Shown here piece after piece: positions 17,014-26,115 of a DNA stretch of 64,000 bases; position 1 is the first letter of the stretch, and each line of letters starts with the position of its first letter. This DNA is from Beijerinckiaceae bacterium (GTDB lineage: Bacteria > Pseudomonadota > Alphaproteobacteria > Rhizobiales > Beijerinckiaceae). The translations under genes were made by a program, and so were the position numbers. The notes below the pieces were generated by a model that searched no databases, was not told where the DNA came from, and saw only the letters and a list, made by a program, of their open reading frames with translations. The stretch spans positions 1-64,000 of the forward strand of contig CANBNG010000002.1 in assembly GCA_947370975.1 (NCBI GenBank), written 5' to 3'.

Positions 17014-18525
17014 ATGACCATGCTCGACCGCCGCCGCGCCCTCAAGGCGGGCGTCGCCACTCTGGCCGCTCCGTTCATGGGCGCCCGCCTCGCGCAGGCC
17101 GCAGACGCGGTGCGGCTGACCTTCGTGCTGGTGAATGACATCTACAAGATGAACGAGGATGGGGGCCGGGGCGGCCTGCCGCGTCTCGCCGCCGTGGTGA
17201 AGGCGGAGCGGGCCAAGAGCCCCAACGTCATCTTCGCCCATGCGGGCGACACCCTCAGCCCCAGCCTCATGTCGGGCTTCGACCAGGGGGCGCATATGAT
17301 GGCGCTCTTCAACGAACTCCCCCCGGATGTCTTCGTCCCCGGCAATCACGAGTTCGATTTCGGGCCACAGATCTATCTCAAGCGCATGGGCGAGGCGCGC
17401 TTCCCCGTGCTCGCCGCCAATCTGCGCGACACCCATGGCGCCATGCTGCCACACCATGCGGACACCCTGATGCTGGAGCGCGGCGGGATCCGGATCGGCG
17501 TGGTCGGCGCGACGCTGGACACGACGCCGCTCGTGTCCAATTCTGCACCGCTCAAATTCGCCGCCACCCTGGAAACCGTGGTCGCCGCGTCCCGCGCGCT
17601 GAAGCAGCAGGGGGCGGACATCACCGTGGCGGTGGTCCATGCGGACAAGGCCACCGGGCAGAAGCTGATGGTGGCCCGCGCCGCCGACATCATCTTGTCC
17701 GGCCACAACCATGACCTGCATATTGACTTCGACGGCCGCGTCTCCCTGACGGAATCGGGGTCAGACGCCGATTATGTGGTGGCTGTCGATGTGGAGGTGA
17801 TCGCCTCCATGGAGAATGGCGCCCGCAAGATCGCCTGGCGGCCCAATTACCGCATCTTCGAAACGAAGGACGTGACGCCCGACCCCGCCATGCTGCTGCG
17901 CGTCCTCGAATATGAAAAAGAGCTGAGCCGCGAACTGGATGTGGAGGTCGCCACCCTGGGGACGCCCCTCGACAGCGCCAGCAGCGTCGTGCGCGGCGGG
18001 GAGGCCGCTATCGGCGATTTCGTCGCCGACGCCATGCGAGCCCAGACGGGGGCGCAGATCGCCATCATCAATGGCGGCAGCATTCGCGGCAATCGCCAGT
18101 ATACGGCGGGCCACCGCCTGACGCGGCGCGACATTCTCACCGAATTGCCCTTCGGCTCCAAGACCGTGCTCACCAGCGTCACCGGCGCGCAGGTGCGCGC
18201 GGCCATCGAGAACGGCCTGTCGCAGATCGGCGCGGGGCATTTTCCGCAGGTCTCCGGCATGGTGGTCGTGGCCAACGCCAATGGGCCGGTGGGCGCGCGC
18301 GTGGTCTCCATCGAGGTGGATGGCAAGCCGCTGGACCCTTTGAAAAGCTACACGCTCGCCACCTATGATTTCATGCTGCGCGGCGGCGATGGCTATGGGG
18401 CGCTGCGCGATCCCGCCGCCACGGAGGATTACGGCGACCGGCTCGTGGCCAATGACGTGATGGTCCATGCGCGCAAGCTGGGCGAGGTCTCGGCCCGCGT
18501 GGAAGGCCGGATCATCCTGCGGTGA
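17014..18525 (+). CDS. Exported 5'-nucleotidase / metallophosphatase
   Basis: This 503-aa protein belongs to the UshA/5'-nucleotidase family, which dephosphorylates nucleotides outside the cytoplasm. A twin-arginine signal (LDRRRALKAGVATLAAPFMG) opens the chain. The calcineurin-like domain follows, with AHAGDTLSPS, VPGNHEFDFG and LSGHNHD as metal-binding motifs, although the first motif (normally DxHG) reads VNDIYK. The C-terminal nucleotide-binding domain shows INGGSIRG and ATYDFMLRGGDGYG. I prefer the ATG at 17014 because it puts the Tat signal at the start; an ATG at 16981 is possible. It faces a thiD remnant. Together with the nearby nucleoside hydrolase it could serve purine salvage, though the two have different origins. 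Confidence 0.87.
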   Translation: MTMLDRRRALKAGVATLAAPFMGARLAQAADAVRLTFVLVNDIYKMNEDGGRGGLPRLAAVVKAERAKSPNVIFAHAGDTLSPSLMSGFDQGAHMMALFNELPPDVFVPGNHEFDFGPQIYLKRMGEARFPVLAANLRDTHGAMLPHHADTLMLERGGIRIGVVGATLDTTPLVSNSAPLKFAATLETVVAASRALKQQGADITVAVVHADKATGQKLMVARAADIILSGHNHDLHIDFDGRVSLTESGSDADYVVAVDVEVIASMENGARKIAWRPNYRIFETKDVTPDPAMLLRVLEYEKELSRELDVEVATLGTPLDSASSVVRGGEAAIGDFVADAMRAQTGAQIAIINGGSIRGNRQYTAGHRLTRRDILTELPFGSKTVLTSVTGAQVRAAIENGLSQIGAGHFPQVSGMVVVANANGPVGARVVSIEVDGKPLDPLKSYTLATYDFMLRGGDGYGALRDPAATEDYGDRLVANDVMVHARKLGEVSARVEGRIILR

Positions 18526-18529
18526 ACGG

Positions 18530-18829
18530 CGGCCCAAGTCGGCCACGGGCCCATGCCCGTGGCCGACTTGGATCTGTGACGCGCTGCGCAGGGCCTGGGT
18601 AAGATAGGCCTTGGCGCGCTCCACCGCTGCGGGGAAGGCGGCGCCCTTGGCGAGTTCCGCCGCGATGGCTGATGAGAGGGTGCAGCCGGTGCCATGGGTG
18701 TTGGTGGTGGCGATGCGCGGCTGGGTGAAGATGTGTCGGCCCTGGGCGTCGAACAGCACGTCGCTGGCCTGCGCGCCCTCCATATGGCCGCCCTTGACCA
18801 GAACCGCGCGGGCCCCCTCCGCAGGTAGC
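18530..18829 (-). pseudogene. ThiD (HMP/HMP-phosphate kinase) C-terminal remnant
   Basis: On the minus strand the frame from about 18829 reads LLPAEGARAVLVKGGHMEGA, then SDVLFDAQGRHIF, THGTGCTLSSAIAAELAKGA and QVGHGHGP. These are the last ~95 residues of hydroxymethylpyrimidine (phosphate) kinase, including the GTGCT anion-hole/active-site motif. The N-terminal two thirds are missing; the cut is where an IS-derived region begins (about 18830). The frame has no stop after GHGHGPVADLG and runs on antisense to the 5'-nucleotidase, so the natural end is also altered. It cannot be a working enzyme. Confidence 0.8.
18534..18571. terminator. Perfect 17-bp hairpin between convergent genes
   Basis: CCAAGTCGGCCACGGGC (18534-18550) pairs fully with GCCCGTGGCCGACTTGG (18555-18571) around the loop CCAT. 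It lies 8 bases after the 5'-nucleotidase stop and inside the end of the thiD remnant, whose conserved GHGHGP codons form one arm. There is no U-tract, so it is either a factor-dependent or processing hairpin, or a scar of inverted duplication. Confidence 0.6.
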
Positions 18830-18959
18830 AGCCGTGTGTTCTTAGGCTGTGCCGGCTAAGCCGGAAAGCCGACCTTGTGAGCGTGCGGAATTGGTCATCA
18901 TAGGCTGACATCCGAGCAAGCCAGAGACGTGAGCGTAAGCATGAACCGGCGCTTGTCAG

Positions 18960-20133
18960 TTCGCCGGTGAACGGAAATCGTGTCCGCTGCCGCCGCCGCC
19001 GGCTCATTTCGTGTGCCTCCAACGCGCGATCGGAGTGACCGAGGTGACGTATGACCGTTGGCGGGAGGAATACGGCGGCCTGAAGAGCGATCAGGTCCGC
19101 AAGCTCAAGGACCTTGAGGCCGAGAATGCTCGTCTTCGACGAGCGGTCTCGGATCTGATCTGCGACAAGACAATCCTGAAGGAGGCCGCACGGGGAAACT
19201 TCTGAGCCCCGCGCGTCGCCGCGCCTGCATTGACCATGTTGGATCAGAGCTCAAGTTGTCCGAGCGCCGCGTCTGTCGCGTTCTCGGACAACACCGGTCC
19301 ACGCAGCGCCGTTCCCGCGGGGCTAGATGACGAAGAGCGGTTGACCGCCGACGTCACCGAGTTAGCCCGCCAGTATGGCCGTTACGGCTATCGAAAGATT
19401 GCTTAACTGCTTCGGAGCACGGCGGGCTGGATCGTCAACGACAAGCGGGTTGAACGGATCTGGCGACGCGAGGGGCTGAAAGTCCAGGCCAAACAACCAA
19501 AACGGGGCCGTCTCTGGCTCAACGACGGCGCGTGCGTTCGATTGCGCGCCGAACATCGCAACCACGTCTGGTCCTATGACTTCGTCGAGGACCGCACCCA
19601 TGACGGGAGAAAATATCGCATGCTGAATGTCATCGACGAGTTCACGCATGAATGCCTCGCGATCCGCATCGAGCGGAGCCTCAAATCCGCCGACGTGATC
19701 GACGTCCTATCGGACCTGTTCATTCTACGAGGCGTGCCTGTCCACGTCCTATCCGACAATGGGCTAGAGTTCGTCGCCAAGGCGGTGCAAGCGTGGATCG
19801 CGGCTGTGGGCGCGAAGACCGCCTACATCATGCCGGGCAGTCCTTGGGAGAATGGCTTCATCTAAAACGCCCGGCTTCGCGATGAACTTCTGGATGGTGA
19901 AATCTTCTATTTGCTCGCCGAGGCCAAGATCATCATCGAAAGCTCGCGACGACATTACAACACCGTGCGACCTCACGGATCCCTGGGCTACAAGCCCCCG
20001 GCTTCAGAGGTCTTCGTGCCAGCCTTGGCCGCGCGGTCGGCTCCGCAACCCGGACCAGCTCCGCCGACCACGCTACCGTTAAGGCCGACCTTGAACTAAG
20101 TTTGAAAGTGGACCCGTCGATGGGGGCCGATCA
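18960..20133 (+). pseudogene. IS3-family (IS407-group) transposase remnant
   Basis: The end of orfA is read as QRAIGVTEVTYDRWREEYGG … ILKEAARGNF (19015-19204). OrfB follows at once (LLSPARRRACIDHVGSELKL), then the core WSYDFVEDRTHDGRKYRMLN and PVHVLSDNGLEFVAKAVQAW, and the C-terminal RRHYNTVRPHGSLGYKPPA. In-frame stops occur near 19404 (TAA) and 19863 (TAA), and the region near 19320 is frameshifted. The right end is probably GTGGACCCGTCGATGGGGGC near 20110-20130. The 130 bases before 18960 show nothing I can name. The element truncates thiD. Confidence 0.78.
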
Positions 20134-20248
20134 CCCAAGCCGATGAACCAATCATAAATCGCTGCATATCGACATTTTGTCGCGAGCTTCCGTTGTAAGT
20201 GTCTTCCGATGGCCGCTGTGTTCACTCTGAGCCGCCGCCTGGCCCCGG

Positions 20249-22474
20249 CTATTTCGACGTGGCGCGATAGACACCGTCCCAATCGTGCGGCGGTGCCGCG
20301 GTGAGCTCGGCCAGCCGGCCCGCGTAAACCTGGTACAGCGTTTTACAGGCTGCATCGGCGCTGCGCTGCAGGTCGGGCAGGAGAGCGGCTGCCGCCGCCC
20401 AGTCGCCGGCGCGATATGCTGTGAGCATCTGGGTGTGAGCGGCGAGCCATTCCGAACGGCCGGGCGCGTCGCACCAGGTCGCGTCGCCGAGCACAGTGTA
20501 AATATGCGCAGGAACCGTCTTGCCTTTCACGGCGATGAGGTCAAGCTCGAGATAAGTAAAATCTGTTGCGGCGCAGACCGTCGCTTCGCCGATCACGGCA
20601 TCGACGCCATAGGTCTTGCACTGACCTTCCAGGCGTGCGGCGAGGTTCACTGGATCGCCCATCACCGAATAGTTGAAACGCTGGTCCGAGCCGACATTGC
20701 CGACAAGGCCAAAACCCGTGTTGAGTCCGATCCCGAAGGCGAAGCTCAGCGGGGCTTCGGTTCCCGGCAGGCTCTCGCCTGCAAGGGAGGCATTGAGTTC
20801 GACGAGAGCCTGCCGCATGGCCAGCACGGCCCGTACCGCATTATGCGCGTGGTCCGGATCGTCGAGAGGCGCGTTCCAGAAGGCCATGAGGGCATCGCCG
20901 ATATATTTGTCGATCGTGCCTCCGGCGGCGAGGACTTCACCGGTCATCGGGGTCAGAAAACGGTTGATCAGCCGCGTCAGTCCTGCAGGGTCCTCACAAT
21001 AGGCCTCAGACAGGGGCGTAAAGCCGCGAATATCGCAGAACAGGATACTCGTTTCGCGCGTTTCGCCGCCGAGCCGGAGCTGGCTCCTGCTGTGGGCCAG
21101 TCGATTGACCAGCGCGGGGGACAGATATTGGCCGAAGGCCGACCGAATGCGGCGCTTGTCGCGTTCCGTGCGGACGAATCCGTCGACGGTGCCTATGACG
21201 TAGAGCAGTGCGATACCAGCCGATGGGCCGATCGGGTCCACGAGCCAGCCGAAGCGGGAATAGCCCAACCAGGCGACCACCCAAACGATGGCGAGTGTCG
21301 AACTGCTGATTGCGACATTGGCCACCGGCCGCAGTTTGGCGACGGCAATGCCCGCCAACAAGGCGAGGACGAGCGCGGCGAGGGTCTCCGCGCCGCGCAC
21401 CCAATCGGGACGATAGAGATATTGCGAACCGACCATCTGCTCGACGGCCTGAACATGCGCCTCGACACCCGCCATGACCGGGTCGAGCGGCGATGGCCTG
21501 ATGTCTTTCAGGCCCGCAGCTGAGGTTCCCACAAACAAGATTGTGCCGTCGAGGCGTCCAGATTCGATCCTGTCGTCGAGGAGATCCGCAGCGGACACGA
21601 CACGCCCCTGACGCTTGGCCGCGTAATGCAGGATCAGACGTCCAGATGGGTCGGTCGGCACGATCACCGGACCGATCCGGATCGACGTGATGCCGGCGGT
21701 TTGGCTGCCGGCCATCTCTCCCGAGGCACCGGTCGATTTGACCACGATCGCACCGGCATGAGTGGCGAGCCGCACGGCTTCGGCGGCGAGGGATGGCACG
21801 AGCTGGTCGCCGCTTCGCATGATCAGCGGCAGGCGGCGCACGATCATGTCCGGATCGCTCGGATAGCTGACGCTGCCAATGCCTGCAGCCGCGTCCACGA
21901 GCTGCGACAGAGGCGGGATCGCGCCCCCGGAAGAGGGGAGCGCCGTCCGCGGGTCTTCCCCCACCGTGGCGATGCCAGCCTTCACCGGTGGCCGACCGGT
22001 CGCCTCGGGGGAAAGGGCGAGACCCAGCACGACCGCGCCAGCCCCGCGGATTGATCGCGCGAAGACCTCGTCATGGTCAGGAAGCTTTCGCATGACCGCT
22101 TCCGTTTCCGGGCTTATGTCGCCGGCTTTCGCCCAGAGGTCGAGCATCGCGCGCGGCGATGTGCGGTCCGGTTCAGCGAAGATCACATCGAAAGCGATGA
22201 CCGCGGCGCCTGCGGCGCTTGCCTTGTCGACAAGGCGCGCCAAAAGCGGACGCGGCCACGGCCATTGTCCGAATCGTGCGAGGCTCGCCTCGTCGATGTC
22301 GACCATCAGGACGGGTGAGTCCGTATCCTGCCGCGGTTCGATGCGCTGAAACAGGTCGAACAGATCGTTGCGCATGCGCTCGACGACCAGACCGGGATCT
22401 ATCATAAAAAATGAAATAAGAAGCACGATAGGTGAAATGATTGTCGTAATATACCGACTATAAAGTGTCTGCAT
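20249..22474 (-). CDS. CHASE2-domain adenylate/guanylate cyclase
   Basis: This 741-aa membrane receptor makes a cyclic nucleotide. The N-terminus has a transmembrane helix (ISPIVLLISFFMI). A periplasmic CHASE2 sensor domain follows (about residues 30-335: VLMVDIDEASLARFGQWPWP, IAFDVIFAEPDR, FVGTSAAGLKD), then three membrane spans (LAALVLALLAGIAVA and neighbours). The class III cyclase domain has metal-binding aspartates in FCDIRGFTPL (~480) and YIGDALMAFW, and the transition-state GDPVNLAARLE. It is transcribed away from a TPR/beta-barrel gene and a FecR gene across an 86-bp AT-rich intergenic region. The signal sensed is unknown. Whether cAMP or cGMP is made cannot be told. Confidence 0.92.
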   Translation of the reverse strand: MQTLYSRYITTIISPIVLLISFFMIDPGLVVERMRNDLFDLFQRIEPRQDTDSPVLMVDIDEASLARFGQWPWPRPLLARLVDKASAAGAAVIAFDVIFAEPDRTSPRAMLDLWAKAGDISPETEAVMRKLPDHDEVFARSIRGAGAVVLGLALSPEATGRPPVKAGIATVGEDPRTALPSSGGAIPPLSQLVDAAAGIGSVSYPSDPDMIVRRLPLIMRSGDQLVPSLAAEAVRLATHAGAIVVKSTGASGEMAGSQTAGITSIRIGPVIVPTDPSGRLILHYAAKRQGRVVSAADLLDDRIESGRLDGTILFVGTSAAGLKDIRPSPLDPVMAGVEAHVQAVEQMVGSQYLYRPDWVRGAETLAALVLALLAGIAVAKLRPVANVAISSSTLAIVWVVAWLGYSRFGWLVDPIGPSAGIALLYVIGTVDGFVRTERDKRRIRSAFGQYLSPALVNRLAHSRSQLRLGGETRETSILFCDIRGFTPLSEAYCEDPAGLTRLINRFLTPMTGEVLAAGGTIDKYIGDALMAFWNAPLDDPDHAHNAVRAVLAMRQALVELNASLAGESLPGTEAPLSFAFGIGLNTGFGLVGNVGSDQRFNYSVMGDPVNLAARLEGQCKTYGVDAVIGEATVCAATDFTYLELDLIAVKGKTVPAHIYTVLGDATWCDAPGRSEWLAAHTQMLTAYRAGDWAAAAALLPDLQRSADAACKTLYQVYAGRLAELTAAPPHDWDGVYRATSK

Positions 22475-22560
22475 TTCTTTGACTCTCGACTGAATTTAAC
22501 GCTGTGCGGGCGCAAAGTTCTATGAGCTAAGTAGTATTATATTTAGACGAATCAGAAAAT

Positions 22561-23904
22561 ATGGAACGGTTGTCCGTGGTCTTTCATCTCAGGACGTGTC
22601 GCGCGTGGATGTTCGCTTTGGCGGGGCTTTTCGTCTCGCCAAACCTGTCAGCTCTTGCCGCGCCCGCGTCTTACGATGCGGCGTTTCTGGCGACGTTTCG
22701 CGATCCCGCCAACCTCGAGAAGGGCTATGCTTTCGTCAAGGAAGCGGTGGCCGTTGGCGACCGCGAGGGGGCGATTGCGGCGCTTGAGCGGATGTTGATC
22801 CTCTCACCGGACCAGCCCTATGTGCGTCTGCAGCTCGCCCGCCTCTATGGCGAGCTGAAGTCCTATGAGCAAGCCAAGAGCTATGCGCAATCCGTGCTGG
22901 CATCGGGCGCCACCGATGACGTGAAGCAGGAGGCGCGGGCGTTTCTCGCCTCTGCTGCGACGCAGGAGCCCGGCCACACGCTGTCTGGCTCGCTGGGAAG
23001 CTCGCTCGGCCATCAGAGCAACGCAAATTCAGCGACCAAAGCGTCAGTCATCAACAACAGCCTCGGGTCGATCTACATCGCGCCGGCGAACCGTGGCCGC
23101 TCCGATGTTGTGTCGGTCTCGAGCCTTCTCGTCGTCCACAACTGGCGTCCCGAGGGTGCCGATACCTGGACTTGGCAGACCGCCCTAGGGGCGCTCGCCA
23201 GCCAGCAGTCGCGCGTGACCGCCTCGACCTTCGGTTACGCGGATCTTGCGAGCGGTCCGCGCCTGGATCTGAGCGCCACGGTCGGTTTGCCGACGACACT
23301 CTGGGTCTATGGCGCCACGACACAGATGCTGCTGTCTTCGCATCCCTATCTTTCGGGTGTCGGTGGCGGCGGCGTCCTGACCGTTAATCTTGCGCGCGGC
23401 ACAATCGTTGAATTTGCAGGCGACGGGCGCCAAAACAACTATCGAGACAGCTCTGTCGCCACCATCGCGCGTGGTCACACCGGCGACACGGCGACGTTCC
23501 GGGGCGGCCTGAAACAGCGGGCTTTTGGTGACGTCGATCTTTTGGCGGGTGCGTTCGTCAGTCGTATCGGTGCCAGGCAGCCAGAATTCGCGCACAGCGA
23601 TTTCGGTGGTTTCGCTGGCTTTACCGTCCCGTTTGCCGGATTGCTTGGCCTCGCCTCGTCTCCGTGGCGCGTGACCGCCACCGTCTCGCGAACGATTGCA
23701 GATTACCAGGCGCCTGACGTGACGGTGGATCCATTCATCACGCGGCTGGATCGCACCTGGACACTCAACAGCGGGCTCAATGTGCCGGTGACCGCAAAGC
23801 TGAACGGGTTTGTTAACGTCTCGCGCGCGATCAACACCTCCACCGTCAACCTCTATCGCTACCAGGCGACGACGGCCTCCGCCGGCGCTGTCCTGTCATT
23901 TTAG
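22561..23904 (+). CDS. TPR and outer-membrane beta-barrel protein
   Basis: The 447-aa exported protein starts with a signal peptide (FALAGLFVSPNLSALAAPA). Residues ~55-130 form tetratricopeptide-like helices (AIAALERMLILSPDQPYVRL, QLARLYGELKSYEQAKSYA). From ~150 onward the alternating pattern and the terminal …AGAVLSF, with its final Phe, indicate an outer-membrane barrel. This arrangement recalls Slam-like surface lipoprotein modifiers (DUF560), but assignment by eye is uncertain. It is followed 19 bp later by a FecR protein and is divergent from the CHASE2 cyclase, so the three probably work together in envelope sensing or secretion. Confidence 0.72.
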   Translation: MERLSVVFHLRTCRAWMFALAGLFVSPNLSALAAPASYDAAFLATFRDPANLEKGYAFVKEAVAVGDREGAIAALERMLILSPDQPYVRLQLARLYGELKSYEQAKSYAQSVLASGATDDVKQEARAFLASAATQEPGHTLSGSLGSSLGHQSNANSATKASVINNSLGSIYIAPANRGRSDVVSVSSLLVVHNWRPEGADTWTWQTALGALASQQSRVTASTFGYADLASGPRLDLSATVGLPTTLWVYGATTQMLLSSHPYLSGVGGGGVLTVNLARGTIVEFAGDGRQNNYRDSSVATIARGHTGDTATFRGGLKQRAFGDVDLLAGAFVSRIGARQPEFAHSDFGGFAGFTVPFAGLLGLASSPWRVTATVSRTIADYQAPDVTVDPFITRLDRTWTLNSGLNVPVTAKLNGFVNVSRAINTSTVNLYRYQATTASAGAVLSF

Positions 23905-23923
23905 GGCGGCCGGGAGCAAGCCG

Positions 23924-24778
23924 ATGCATCGACATTCCATCAGCCATGTCGCCCTCGTCGTCGCGCTGGCCGCGTCTGGCGGGTTCGCGCGTGCGGAGCA
24001 GATCGGGACCACAACCGCGGTTATCCCCGATGCGAAATCCCGACCCATGGGTGGCGGCGAGCGCCTGCTGACCATGGGCACTTCGATGACCGGCAATGAG
24101 CGGGTCACGACGGGCGCTGCGGGCCGGACGCAAATTCTCTTCATCGATGGATCGGCGATCAATGTCGGCCCGTCGAGTTTCCTGGTCCTGGACGAATATG
24201 TGTTCGATCCGCGCTCGGGCTCCGGCAAGTTGGCGGTCACGCTCGGCAAGGGCGCGATGCGCTTCGTCGGCGGCAAAATATCCAAATCCGAAACCGTGAC
24301 GATCGCGACCCCTGTCGCCACTATCGGTATTCGTGGCGGGGTCGCGCAGATCGAATATTCGCCCGAACAGGGGCTGACGGCCCGTTTTCTCTATGGTGAA
24401 TTTATGTCCGTGTCAGTGGGTGGCATGATCTCCACCACCAATCGCGCCGGCACGGCGATCGATCTGCGTCCCGGCTCGCCGCCAAGTGCGCCGCGGCCCA
24501 TCCCGCAGTCGGAACTGGCACAAAGCACATCCCAAACCACAGGAGGGGCACCGCGCTCGCCGGCTCCGGGACCGGCACCAGGGCCTGCCCCGGGTCCTGC
24601 TATGGACATTGGCTTGGGCCCCAATCCTGCCCCAGCAGGGAGTGTGGGGGGCGCACCTGGAGGCCTGCAAGGCGGAATCGCATCGGGGCCACCGACGACC
24701 GGAGGGCTGCCTGGGATGCCATTGACGCAGCCACCGTCGCCACGGTTGCAGCCACCACCACAACAGTCTCCGCGATAA
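23924..24778 (+). CDS. FecR-domain exported protein with proline-rich tail
   Basis: The 284-aa protein begins MHRHSISHVALVVALAASGG, a signal peptide, after a GGGAG site. The FecR domain lies at about residues 35-150: GNERVTTGAAGRTQILFIDG, SAINVGPSSFLVLDEYVFDP, ATPVATIGIRGGVAQ. The last ~100 residues are low complexity, rich in Pro, Gly and Ala, suited to crossing the periplasm or cell wall space. It lacks a membrane span and the anti-sigma region of TonB-type FecR. I chose the ATG at 23924 because the longer frame overlaps the barrel gene. Probably a periplasmic partner of the CHASE2 cyclase (inference from context). Confidence 0.8.
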   Translation: MHRHSISHVALVVALAASGGFARAEQIGTTTAVIPDAKSRPMGGGERLLTMGTSMTGNERVTTGAAGRTQILFIDGSAINVGPSSFLVLDEYVFDPRSGSGKLAVTLGKGAMRFVGGKISKSETVTIATPVATIGIRGGVAQIEYSPEQGLTARFLYGEFMSVSVGGMISTTNRAGTAIDLRPGSPPSAPRPIPQSELAQSTSQTTGGAPRSPAPGPAPGPAPGPAMDIGLGPNPAPAGSVGGAPGGLQGGIASGPPTTGGLPGMPLTQPPSPRLQPPPQQSPR

Positions 24779-24936
24779 TGGATGAGACGCTAGATGCGGC
24801 GCTATGGTTTTCTCGCGCCAGAGCAGTTTGTGGTTCAGGGCTCCCAAGGTTGTCGTGAACCCGATTTCTTGGATCGCTTACATCTGAAAGATACTCATTC
24901 AGTGACCATGCCCCAAACATTGGATGCCGCATAACG

Positions 24937-25035
24937 ATCGGCCTTGCGAGAGCCAGGCTGAAGATCGGCCTCGCCAATCTCGCCTACAACATGCGCCGGC
25001 TCATCTGGCTGCGGGCGAAATACGCCGTCGCATGA
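24937..25035 (+). pseudogene. IS5-family transposase, last 32 codons
   Basis: The frame reads IGLARARLKIGLANLAYNMR followed by RLIWLRAKYAVA and TGA. This is the conserved C-terminus of IS5-group transposases. Nothing upstream continues it. The segment after it ends in GTTATTGGAGGTGTCC (about 25150-25167), possibly the element's right end. The remaining sequence in 24779-25289 shows no gene. Confidence 0.65.
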
Positions 25036-25252
25036 CGATAGGGGCTGACGGGTGCCCCCGTCACCATCGAAAAGCCCATGACGACGCCCCGAACTGGCGA
25101 TCCGCCGCGCCTATACGCACTCGCGGCGCTATCCAGTGTGCGAAGACGGGTTATTGGAGGTGTCCAACTGCTAGTTTTTGATTTGGTGGATTACAGACCA
25201 ACGGGACAGACGTGAAGCAAGAAATCTGAACCGCCGGAAAGAGGGCAATCGG

Positions 25253-25810
25253 TTAGGGCGAAGGTCGATGGGTAGCATCAACGATCCGTGTTCGGTAAAG
25301 GTCGTTGCGCGTCCCCGCAACCAACTTTACCAAACAAACCATCCGCTCATCAAAAGCCGTCCCTCCGGGGACGGCTTTTTGCGTTTCAAAACCCGGCGTA
25401 GACACTTCCACAATTCTGAGTTCCTCGATCGAATCGACGCGGTCTCGATAGAAAGCGATGTGACCGGCGATCGGCGCCGCCGCCTTTGTGCCTGGCGATT
25501 GATAGCACCACGCCACCTGCTCGGCGTCCGTCGCTGGCTGGGCCAATCCGAAATAGGAGCAGTCGCCCTTGTAGGGACAGAAGCTCGTGCGGGCGACGGG
25601 GGCCAGTCGCGGCATCGCGACATCGGCGCGCGGGATGTAGAAGACGTCTGCGTGGCCCGCCTCCGTAAGGGTGAGCGCGGAGCGGCTGTCGGCAACGACC
25701 TCGCCGCCAGCGCGGACGATCACGCGATGCGGGTTTTGCAGAATGGCGATAGGATGGTCCGGGCCCGGCTCGCGGAGGGCTATTGCTTGGGACGGCGGCG
25801 ACGCTGACAT
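25253..25810 (-). CDS. DUF427 protein with a foreign C-terminal tail
   Basis: The 185-aa frame opens with a DUF427 domain (about residues 15-130: NPHRVIVRAGGEVVADSRSA, TSFCPYKGDCSYFGLAQP, VAWCYQSPGTKAAAPIAGHI). The function of the family is not established. After SIEEL the sequence changes to RIVEVSTPGFETQKAV, which resembles the last residues of the serine recombinase at 4263 (VEVSMRGPETQKAAL), and then reads through the hairpin repeat at 25290. The natural end of the gene has therefore been replaced by recombinase-derived DNA. The domain itself looks intact. Confidence 0.7.
   Translation of the reverse strand: MSASPPSQAIALREPGPDHPIAILQNPHRVIVRAGGEVVADSRSALTLTEAGHADVFYIPRADVAMPRLAPVARTSFCPYKGDCSYFGLAQPATDAEQVAWCYQSPGTKAAAPIAGHIAFYRDRVDSIEELRIVEVSTPGFETQKAVPGGTAFDERMVCLVKLVAGTRNDLYRTRIVDATHRPSP
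25290..25387. repeat. Hairpin repeat copy C, the only copy with both arms
   Basis: GGTAAAG … GTTGCG and CGCAAC … CTTTACC form a two-step imperfect palindrome of about 38 bases (25294-25331) around a short loop. It is followed by a terminator in which AAAAGCCGTCCC pairs with GGGACGGCTTTT. Large serine recombinases use imperfect inverted repeats of about this size as attachment sites. Copies A, B and D each keep only one arm. Confidence 0.6.
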
Positions 25811-26115
25811 CGGGATCCTTCTTTTCGGACTTGCCGGAAGCGCCGCTCGCGGACGAGTAGCTTCAGCGCGTTATCCGAAGCCAATGACGCAGAATGAAGT
25901 TGCAGGTCTCTTCGATTTTCTGCCTCCAAAGCAATAAATCAGGTTCCGACGAAAATATCGCCCTAGCGGTGCCCGTCGAACATTCGGACTCGATCCATCT
26001 GTCGTCCGATCGCCTTTTGAACTAGAAGGCCCGGCACAGCCGCGCAGAGGCTACTGTGTGTTTAGCCAGTTTCAACCAACTTGCCTTAGCGGCCCGTTGG
26101 TACCAGTCTGCAGAC

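Noticed and set aside
17761..18530. Long minus-strand open frame continuing from the thiD remnant
   Set aside because: It is antisense to the well-supported 5'-nucleotidase and has no family features past GHGHGP. It is open only because thiD has lost its stop and the opposite strand is GC-rich.
20285..21523. Plus-strand frame of 412 codons
   Set aside because: Complement of the CHASE2 cyclase; no protein-like pattern.
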